Below are positions 56,851-64,000 of a stretch of DNA of 64,000 nt, one piece after another. The translations under genes and the position numbers were made by a program. The DNA is taken from NCBI RefSeq assembly GCF_023091745.1, contig NC_068910.1, positions 131,519,170-131,583,169 on the forward strand. Reading direction: 5' to 3'. Below the pieces are notes generated by a model. The model was not told the DNA's origin, made no database searches, and was given only the letters and a program-made list of their open reading frames with translations. Positions within the stretch are counted from its first letter, which is position 1. Every line of letters starts with the position of its first letter. The DNA is from Budorcas taxicolor. Lineage: Eukaryota > Chordata > Mammalia > Artiodactyla > Bovidae.

Positions 56851-57535
56851 TGGGTGGGGCTGCTGTCTTCCCTGGGTGCAGGAATCGTGTCTAATTTTTT
56901 TTATCCCTGGGCTGAGGTCTATGCCTAATGTACAATGGATGCTCTACAAGTGTTTCATAAACTAAGAATGAAGAAGTCCCAGTCAGACTCCTGAGCAACG
57001 GGAACCATCTCTTCAACACCCTTGACTTATTGTCTCTTTGCTGCAAACTGAAGAGATTCCATCACAGGGAATTGTATTCTTCTCAAATCAGCTGGGACAC
57101 ATGGCACTGCTCTGGTCAGGGCTCTGGGACTGCAGTGTTGCCGTACCCTGCACAGGCCAGGGGCTGGGGTCTAGCTTGGGGACTAGGTGAATCATGTCCC
57201 ATGGAGTTGTGCAGTATAGCAGCCCTGTCTCCAACTGGTCCTTTTTCATGATGAACCCAAATCTGCCTTCCTGTAACTTCTATTTGTGGTCTTAGTTCTG
57301 CCTAGCAGAAAAAAAAAGGGGATAATGCCTGCTGTGTCTTCAGGATGAAACCCTTATATTAAATTAATCTAAGTGTGTTAAATAGCTTATTTTCCTTGGC
57401 AGCCTAGCTTTTGATGATTTTAAAGCCTTGGGCATAAATAAACCAAAGGAATTAAGCAGTCATTTTACTAATTTGCAAACTCCCTATCTATTGGATAGTA
57501 ATGAAAGTTTCTTTTATAACTTAAGTAAATTTCAG
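56851..57535. other. 3' flank of PARP14, nothing recognised
   Basis: Possibly part of a long PARP14 3' UTR. No exon, gene or named repeat seen. Confidence 0.4.
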
Positions 57536-57539
57536 ATTC

Positions 57540-57660
57540 AAACATTATTTGAGTGCCTAACTGTACCACGTAGTATAATAGGTGCTTTCATACAGTGTTT
57601 ATTTTATTCCCCCCCAACACTTTTTTAAGAATTATATCCCCATTTTAAAGTTGAGGAACA
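57540..57660. repeat. MIR-like fragment
   Basis: 'aacattatttgagtgcctaactgtacc' and 'ccccattttaaagttgaggaa' match MIR core text. It abuts the L1. Confidence 0.65.
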
Positions 57661-57778
57661 ACATCACTCATTATCAGAGAAATGCAAATCAAAACCACAA
57701 TGAGGTACCATTTCACACCAGTCAGAATGGCTGCTATCCAAAAGTCTACAAGCAATAAATGCTGGAGAGGGTGTGAAG
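57660..57778 (+). mobile_element. L1, left part, split by an LTR
   Basis: 'gaaatgcaaatcaaaaccacaatgaggtaccatttcacacca' type text is the L1 ORF2 3' region. It breaks at 57,778 and resumes at 58,872. Confidence 0.92.
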
Positions 57779-58871
57779 TGCCGGGGTCCAGCCCCCACAG
57801 GATCCAGGGAAACCCTCAGGAGAAATGGCGTTGGTGAAGAAAATGATTTAGAGAGAGATAAAGAAAGAATGTTGTAGATAAGAAAATAGAGGAGAGAAAG
57901 AAAAAAAAAAGACACGGGGGAACCAGGCTTTCGTGGAACTGATCCTGGTCCATCCCTTTTTTTTCAGGGAAGCTTTTATACCTTGACTTGTACATAGAGG
58001 GAAAAGAAAGATGCAAAGTCATACAGAGTCAGCCCAAACATTACATCTGTTTTGTCTTTGTCAAAACCAGGATTTTTTCTGCATCCCTTTCCCATAAACA
58101 ATATTGTGTACATTATCTTCTGGCCTTGGAGGCCTGTGAACATTTTATGAACCTCTTTTGATAAAGGCTGCACAACCAGAAAACTTATTTTCCCTTGAAA
58201 TGTTTTTTCTTTATATTTCTAATCTATGTCAGCCTCAGAAAATGCTAAACAGAGTTACATTTCTCAGCAAAGGTGCAGTGAGTTACAACAAAGAAAGAAC
58301 CAATTAGCTCAAAGGTCTGATGTGGTTAATTCCAAGGTTACGCTTGTTTTTCTTACATTCCAACTATGTTAACTAATGCACTCCCAGGTGCACAGTGGAT
58401 AAGAGATATGGGAACTTAGCAACAAGCATTGGCCCAATAATGAAATCTTACACCAGCACTACTCTAATAGTTTTTAACTCTTTGAAAGGCTCTATGTTTT
58501 AGGCTTCCCGTGCCTCTCACAGTTGGGAGGCTGTAAATAATCATATATGTAGCTGCAAGAGTTTGGATAAACCTGCCAAGCAAGCTAAAATGTTAACAGA
58601 GGGGGTTTGATTTGTAATATTCCTCTCATGTCCAGGAGACTTATTAGCTAGAGCCCTAAGTTGATTTTCTCCAGGGAAAGGTGGTCGGGTATAGCCCCCT
58701 GTATGTCAGGAGAGTTGGTGAAAGGCATAAAATAGTAAGACAGACAGATTCTGGTTTAGGGGTAGATGCTCGAGCAGGTCTAGGGAGCCCCTCGAGTCCT
58801 GAAGTCTTGCTTAACAGTTCTCTTCCACATGACCTTGTCATGGGTGGGATCTCCTGTGCTGGCTCCCGGCA
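57779..58871. mobile_element. solo ERV LTR (class II-like) inserted in L1, 6-bp duplication
   Basis: Starts TGCCGGGGTCC and ends CTCCCGGCA, so the TG...CA ends are part of an inverted TGCCGGG/CCCGGCA. Flanks are gtgaag (57773-57778) and gtggag (58872-58877), a 6-bp target duplication with one change. A 6-bp duplication and a length of 1,093 bp fit a class II (ERVK-like) ruminant LTR. No proviral genes are present. Confidence 0.92.
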
Positions 58872-59430
58872 GTGGAGAAAAGGGAACCCTCTTACACTGT
58901 TGGTGGGAATGCAAACTAGTACAGCCACTATGGAGAACAATGTGGAGATTCCTTAAAAAACTGGAAATTGAACTGCCTTATGACCCAGCAATCCCACTGC
59001 TGGGCATACACACCGAGGAAACCAGAATTGAAAGAGACGTGCACCCCAATGTTCATCACAGCACTGTTTATAATAGCCAGGACATGGAAGCAACCTAGAT
59101 GTCCATCAGCAGATGAATGGATAAGAAAGCTGTGGTACATATACACAATGGAGTATTACTCAGCCATTAAAAAGAATACATTTGAATTGGTTCTAATGAG
59201 GTGGATGAAACTGGAGCCTGTTATACAGAGTGAAGTCAGAAAGAAAAACACCAATACAGTATATTAACAAATATATATATGGAATTTAGAAAGATGGTAA
59301 TGATGACCCTATATGCAAGACAGCAAAAGAGACACAGATGTATAAACAGTCTTTTGGACTCTGGGAGAAGGCGAGGGTGGGATGATTTGAGAGAATAGCA
59401 TCGAAACATGTATATATTAAAAAAAAAGGG
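58872..59430 (+). mobile_element. L1, right part to 3' end and A tail
   Basis: Continues the split L1: 'gtggagaaaagggaaccctc', broken end of ORF2 ('MEYYSAIKKN', 'LMRWMKLEPVIQSEV'), the 3' UTR and the A run at 59419-59427. Confidence 0.93.
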
Positions 59431-60105
59431 CCAAAGACCCTACAGAAGGGTCTTTTTTCAGACCATTCTTTTCTTGGGCATGTTCACCTCCCTTCCTCCT
59501 TTCTTCCAGAAAGCCAGCACTCTCTTGGGATTTACTGATACCCTCAGTTTGAAAAGTGAGAAGGATGAGACCAATAGTCAATCTTCTTAAAAGGTGACTT
59601 TGTGTATATTTTCTATGTGTTTTTTATGAATGGTTACTGAGATCAATCTCAGTTTTTTAAATTCTTACTTGAACAGTAATGATAATTATCCCTACATCTT
59701 GCAAATGTAATGAGAGTGGGATGAAGTTGACGAAACAAAGCTTTTTGTTAGTTTCAGGAGTCAGCAGCATTTGGTTATTTTTATTGCAGGGCTGTTGTCC
59801 TTAGTTGTCCCAGCTCCTTCCACAAAGAGGCCCCCACCTACTTTTCTCCTGATGGGTACTCTACTCTGGAGCACAGCGGTTAACCAGTGAGAATCCTACA
59901 CACATGAGAAGTGTGGTCACTTCAGGTCAAGGCGAGAATTCACCCTGCATTTGAATTAAGAGGTTGGCAACTTCGTACAATCACAAATTGTCCCACATCA
60001 CCTTACCACAGAGTCAAAAATACCTATTGAAATGAGCAACTGCAATCCCTCCCCCCGCCAAAAATAATAAAAGGTAGAATTCTCCCAGTGGATGCCTTTG
60101 ATCTA
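59431..60105. other. intergenic, nothing recognised
   Basis: No exon or named repeat between the L1 A tail and the DNA transposon fragment. Confidence 0.5.
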
Positions 60106-60107
60106 TT

Positions 60108-60300
60108 AAAAAGTTAGCAAACTTCTTCTATAAGGAGTTCCAGTGAATATTTCCAGCTTTGTAAGTCATACTGCCTTTGTAACGACTCAACTCTGCCACT
60201 GTAATCCTAAAGCAACCACAGACAATATGTAAATGAATGGTATGGCTGTGTTTCAATACAACTTTATTTACAAAAACAAGCAGCAGGCTGACCCCTGCTT
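60108..60300. mobile_element. hAT/Charlie-type MER DNA transposon fragment
   Basis: 'agttagcaaacttcttctata', 'actcaactctgccactgtaatcc', 'acaatatgtaaatgaatgg' and 'actttatttacaaaaacaagcagcaggctgacccctg' follow a common non-autonomous mammalian MER element in order. It overlaps the 3' end region of HSPBAP1. Confidence 0.75.
60263..60268 (-). promoter_or_regulatory. distal candidate HSPBAP1 poly(A) signal
   Basis: TTTATT on the plus strand, so AATAAA on the minus strand, about 340 nt after the stop and inside the DNA transposon fragment. Confidence 0.5.
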
Positions 60301-60540
60301 GAGGCTGATGCAGAGACTACTTCCTGTTGACAACACCAGGAGCTTACATTTGAGACAGGCTGAAGGTATGAGATGGGAGAGGCAAGGCAAAGGCGCTGAG
60401 GACAGAGGCATACAAATAACAAAGAGCCAGGCTGTCCAAAGAGCAACATGTATGCCAGAAGGTGGCAAGAGACTAAAATTCAATTAGGTGAGAACAGTAC
60501 ATTTTAAGCATGTGCAAACTGAACTTTTGCTGGTTCATCT

Positions 60541-60546
60541 TTTATT
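60541..60546 (-). promoter_or_regulatory. proximal candidate HSPBAP1 poly(A) signal
   Basis: TTTATT on the plus strand (AATAAA on the minus strand) about 60 nt after the HSPBAP1 stop codon. Confidence 0.5.
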
Positions 60547-60605
60547 TGAAAACTACATTAAAGATATTCTTAAAACAGTATTTAAAAAATCATTTTCTAT
60601 CAGAA

Positions 60606-61139
60606 TCACATACTTCTTCCTTGAATCAGAAGTTGTGCCACTAGCCTGGTTACCTGTGGATTCACCAAGCAGTCCAGCAAGTCATCTGTAGAAACGAATG
60701 TTTGGGAAAGGGCCACAGTCCTATCTGAGGCAATCTGTCCCACAACTGCATTCTCACTCTCACTCATCATTCGTTGCCTCTTGGTATTAGGCAGTTTTCC
60801 AAAGGATTTTCCATTTTTGCTGACAAAGTCTTCACCATCATTTTCAAATATGCCTCCTCTTTCTGAAGATGGTTCTTGTGAACCTGGTGTGACAGGTACC
60901 AGATCAAGACCGAAAGGCCTTGCTGCCTCCTGTTTCACTGTTTCTGAGCTTACGGTGTGGCTCCCAGCTTGTTCTACCCCCACGCGGCTGTGCACATCTA
61001 ACTCCTCCTTTACCGTGCACTCTCTGTTGGTTCTCAGTGCTTGGGTTCCTACCACTTCAGATGTTCCATGATGATTTAGAAAAGCAGAGACGGCCCCATT
61101 TAAGTAGTGACAGTTGGCTTCATGGGATGTTTCCTCAAG
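60606..61139 (-). CDS. HSPBAP1: HSPBAP1 last coding exon
   Basis: HSPBAP1 (HSPB1-associated protein 1, PASS1) binds the small heat-shock protein HSP27. Its JmjC domain lies nearer the N terminus, outside this window. This exon runs from the minus-strand acceptor ttttcccctAG-type border (AG at 61140-61141) to the stop at 60608-60606, 177 residues. It starts L-E-E-T-S-H-E-A-N-C-H-Y-L-N-G-A and ends D-D-L-L-D-C-L-V-N-P-Q-V-T-R, then L-V-A-Q-L-L-I-Q-G-R-S-M. The frame is open from the acceptor, and the previous exon joins in phase 0. The middle is a low-complexity, probably disordered Ser/Glu-rich tail. The identification rests on recalled family sequence and on the known PARP14-HSPBAP1 neighbourhood. 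The gene converges on PARP14, with 4.2 kb between the stop codons. Confidence 0.88.
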   Translation of the reverse strand, partial: LEETSHEANCHYLNGAVSAFLNHHGTSEVVGTQALRTNRECTVKEELDVHSRVGVEQAGSHTVSSETVKQEAARPFGLDLVPVTPGSQEPSSERGGIFENDGEDFVSKNGKSFGKLPNTKRQRMMSESENAVVGQIASDRTVALSQTFVSTDDLLDCLVNPQVTRLVAQLLIQGRSM

Positions 61140-61265
61140 CTAGGGAAAAAGAAAAACTCTTTAAAATGGTTATACATACTTACATAAATTGGAAACAAGC
61201 GTTCTTGTCAGAGCTAGTTTATCACAGGATAGTAACTGCCATGATGAAAAGTGGAAGAGACCTAC

Positions 61266-61376
61266 CTCAGTTGGGTTTAACCAAGCTCTGGTATTGTGTG
61301 GATTCTCTGCAGTTTTCAGGGCACACACAAGCATGCGGGTGATTGCCTCTTCTACCCGGGCTTGGTGGTCCTCTTC
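61266..61376 (-). CDS. HSPBAP1: HSPBAP1 penultimate coding exon
   Basis: 111 nt, 37 whole codons. On the minus strand the acceptor is cttgacttAG (AG at 61378-61377) and the donor is gag|GTAGGT. Reads E-E-D-H-Q-A-R-V-E-E-A-I-T-R-M-L-V-C-A-L-K-T-A, then L-N-P-T-E, which joins the last exon at L-E-E-T. It is an amphipathic helix-like segment after the JmjC part. The 140-residue plus-strand ORF across it is a shadow. Confidence 0.9.
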
Positions 61377-61789
61377 CTAAGTCAAGGTTAAAAAAAGAAG
61401 ACGTAGGTTTTCATTTGTCTCTGGGTCTCACTGCTTGAAACAGAGGAGAGTCTCTGAGTTGTGTGTTTTGTTCTTTCATCAACACAAGCTTTGTTACTGA
61501 AGGAATGAATATGCTGTTGGCAGACCACGACTTTTCTGTATTAACTCTCTTCTGCCACCTAGAGAGAGTTGCAGAATATTTCACCAACTAAATTTAAGCA
61601 CGGGTCCTGCCTATAAGACAGAGGCCTTAAGTATGAGTCACCTGTGATATTTTCTTCAGCATTTTCCAGTCTCTGACATGTTTAAAGTTTCTTTTTAAAA
61701 GTATCCCATAAAAATGAATAATCCCAATAGAGGATTATTTTGACAAGCTAATTTTTTGAGGAATGGGAAAAAATTTTAATAAACATTCT

Positions 61790-61935
61790 TGGTTGGATGG
61801 CATTGCTGATGCAATGGACATAAAACTGGGCAATCTCCAGGAGAGGGTGAGGGACAGGGAAGCCTGGCGTGCTATAGTCCATGGGGTTGTGAAGAGTCAG
61901 ACACGACTTGGTGACTGAACAACAACAACAAACAT
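61790..61935 (+). mobile_element. BovB LINE 3' end, HSPBAP1 intron
   Basis: 'ggttggatggcattgctgatgcaatggacat', 'gggaagcctggcgtgctatag', and the tail '(aac)n'. The flanks share 'aaacattcttgg' (61781-61792 and 61930-61941), a likely target duplication. Confidence 0.92.
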
Positions 61936-62029
61936 TCTTGGCCACAAGAGGAGAAGGCTAAGTATCTATCTTAAGGCCAAGTATCTATCTATCTATTGTA
62001 TCTTAAGATACAATACGTATTAACTATGG

Positions 62030-62935
62030 CAATCATGATAAACTACATTAAAATTAGTAACGTTTGTTCATCAAAAGACACCATAAAGGAAATAAAGAAG
62101 CCAGATGTCTGTAACATATATAACTGACTGCAAAATATATAAAGAATCTGCACACATCAGTAAGACAAATGACCCATTTTTTTTTTAAATGGGCAAAACC
62201 CACGAAGACAAACATGTCAAAAAAAGGACAATTATATGAGTAATAAACACATGAAAATAAGCTTAGCCTCATTAATAATCAGGGAAATGCAAATCAAGAA
62301 ACCCATGAAACTGGCAAAAGAGGGTCTGATAATTCCAAATGATGGAGAAATGTCAAATAATTGACAGAAATCTTATACATTGATGGTGGGAATGTATGCT
62401 GACAGACATTTAGAAAACATGCACGCATTATCTTATAAACTTGAGTACTGTATACCCTACAGATGGCAATTCCACTTCTAGATATATATACATTCTCTGG
62501 AGAAACTCTTGCACATGTATACAAGAATATTCTATTTATAAAAGCAAAAAGCTAAAAGCAACCCAATTATCCATCAACAGAAAAATGAATCAATAAACTA
62601 TGGTACATTAACACTAGAGGATATTATTACACCACGGTGAAAATGAATGACCAGCTACATGCGACAACAGAGAGGAATACTAGAGGAATATTAGAAACAC
62701 AGAGGAATATTAGAAACATAATATTAAATTAAAAAAAAAAAGCAAATCCTCAAGATGAGATACCACTTCTCACTAGGATGGCTATAATAAAAAAATACAG
62801 ATAACAAATGTTCATAAGGATGTGGAGAAATCAGAATCTTCATACCTTGTTGGGGGAATGTAAATGGTACACTACATTGGAAAATAGCAATTTCTGCCAA
62901 TTCCTCAGAAGATTAAATCTAGAGTTACCAGATGG
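62030..62935 (+). mobile_element. old L1 pieces, HSPBAP1 intron
   Basis: 'gtttgttcatcaaaagacaccataaaggaa', 'aaaagcaacccaattatccatcaac' and 'aggatgtggagaaatcagaatct' are L1 ORF2/3' phrases. The frame is broken and two overlapping copies may be joined near 62,740. Confidence 0.8.
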
Positions 62936-63290
62936 TTAATTTTATGAGTCAACTTGGGTAGGCTATGGTGACCAATTGTCTAGTCAAACACTATTCTAGA
63001 TGTCACTGTGAAGATATTTCACAGATGTGATTAACATTTATAATCAGCTGACTTTAAGTAAAAGGAGATTATCCTCAATAATGTAGGTGGACCTCATCTG
63101 ATCAGTTGAAGGTTTTAAGAGCAAAATTTAAGGTTTCTTGGAGAAGAAAAAATTCTGCCTCAAGACTGCAACAGAAATCCTAAGCCAGTTTATAGTCTGC
63201 CAGCCTATCTTACAGATTCTGGACTCTAGACTGCAACTTGAACTCATCTGAATTTCCAGCCTGCTGGCCTGCCCTGGCTGATGTCCATAT
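62936..63290. repeat. ancient interspersed repeat, family not named
   Basis: 'gatggttaattttatgagtcaacttggg' and 'ggtggacctcatctgatcagttgaagg' recall a well-known dispersed mammalian repeat, but I cannot assign it safely. Confidence 0.55.
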
Positions 63291-63560
63291 GATCCAGCAA
63301 CTCCACACCCAGCAATATACCGAAAGAAATGGAAACATACATCCACACAAAACCATGTACATAAATGATAGCAGTAGCATTATTCATAATAGCCAAAAGT
63401 AGACACAAGCCAAAGGTCCATCACTGATTAGTGGATAAACAAAAGGTGGTATGTCTAAACAATACTTTTTAGCTATAAAAAAAAGGAACGAAGTACTGAT
63501 ACATGCTACTCCATGGATGATTCTTAAAAACAGTATGCTAAATGAAAGACGCCAGCCATG
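63291..63560 (+). mobile_element. old L1 fragment, HSPBAP1 intron
   Basis: 'ccagcaatataccgaaagaaatgg' and 'tcataatagccaaaagtagacac' are L1 ORF2 3' text. Probably the continuation of the 62,740 copy. Confidence 0.75.
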
Positions 63561-64000
63561 GCTGCAATCAAAGCCTCTTCTGGTTAAAGCATGTGCAGAC
63601 GCAACACTGCCTCAGGTGGGAGAGACAGACTTGAACATAATCGTAGCCATTCTTTTGTCAAGTGGAGAAGGCAGCCAGGATTAAGCATAGCATATTGGAG
63701 GGAAAAAGCTTTGGCAGAAATAAAATGATAAAACCTAGCACTGAAAGACTGCTCTGAGAAGATGTGTAAGTCAGGACTGTGAATTGCGCAAGTAGTAATG
63801 AGGACCCTGAGCCAAGAAGCAGATATTTCCAGCCCAGATGGTGTAGGATGGGACTAGCACCATGGGACATGTGTGGCAGGTTTAGCCGGGCCCAACACAG
63901 TTCTCCTAACAGTCAAAGGAGCAGACCCGGCACACCAACCTCAGGGCGCACCGTGCCCTGAGAAGAAAGAGAACAGCGTGTCACAAAAACCCTACTTCCA
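63561..64000. other. window end, HSPBAP1 intron, nothing recognised
   Basis: I see no further HSPBAP1 exon on the minus strand here. The remaining upstream exons lie beyond the window. Confidence 0.45.

Noticed and set aside
57664..58173. ORFs within the LTR
   Set aside because: Antisense AT/GA-rich text with no retroviral protein motif; the element is a solo LTR.
60781..61342. Plus-strand ORFs (96 and 140 residues)
   Set aside because: They are shadows of the two HSPBAP1 minus-strand exons.

Overview
This is a piece of a ruminant, most likely bovid, nuclear genome. The evidence is the repeat content: BovB (RTE) LINE copies, more than a dozen BovA2/Bov-tA SINEs, CHR-type cetartiodactyl SINEs, ruminant L1 3' ends and two solo endogenous-retrovirus LTRs. 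There is no operon structure or prokaryotic signal. The species cannot be fixed from sequence alone.

Layout. Positions 1-11,870 hold no exon I can support and are mostly layered repeats: SINEs, an MLT1-type LTR, old L1/MIR/L2, a BovB 3' end, and a solo LTR at 7,664-8,201 that carries a very long G tract. At 11,870-12,520 is a CpG-rich promoter with a composite GAS/ISRE-like motif about 60 bp upstream of a start codon. From 12,100 to 56,397 on the plus strand runs a complete gene, PARP14. I assembled it as 17 coding exons with canonical GT/AG borders and continuous reading phase: 5,388 nt, 1,795 residues plus stop. At 60,606-61,376 on the minus strand are the last two coding exons of HSPBAP1, convergent with PARP14. 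The rest of HSPBAP1 lies to the right of the window. PARP14 followed by an inverted HSPBAP1 matches the order I know from other mammals.

PARP14 is an interferon-inducible mono-ADP-ribosyltransferase. Its product reads N-terminal RRM-like modules, a long KH-like region, three macrodomains, a WWE domain and a C-terminal ART domain. The ART triad is H-Y-L (H1676, Y1708, L1776), and macrodomains 2 and 3 look ordinary. Macrodomain 1 stands out: three loops that normally hold ADP-ribose have lost glycines (GG to GA, the G of the mid loop replaced by PPC, and SSG-x-x-G-F-P to SSRTLSFP). This is the main finding. It suggests the writer activity is kept while the first, hydrolase-type macrodomain may no longer bind or remove ADP-ribose.

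Between the two genes (56,600-60,600) an L1 is split by a solo LTR (57,779-58,871) with a 6-bp target duplication. A hAT-type DNA transposon fragment overlaps one of the two possible HSPBAP1 polyadenylation signals. Comparisons with human PARP14 and HSPBAP1 rest on recalled family knowledge, and repeat family names on pattern recognition; no search was run.
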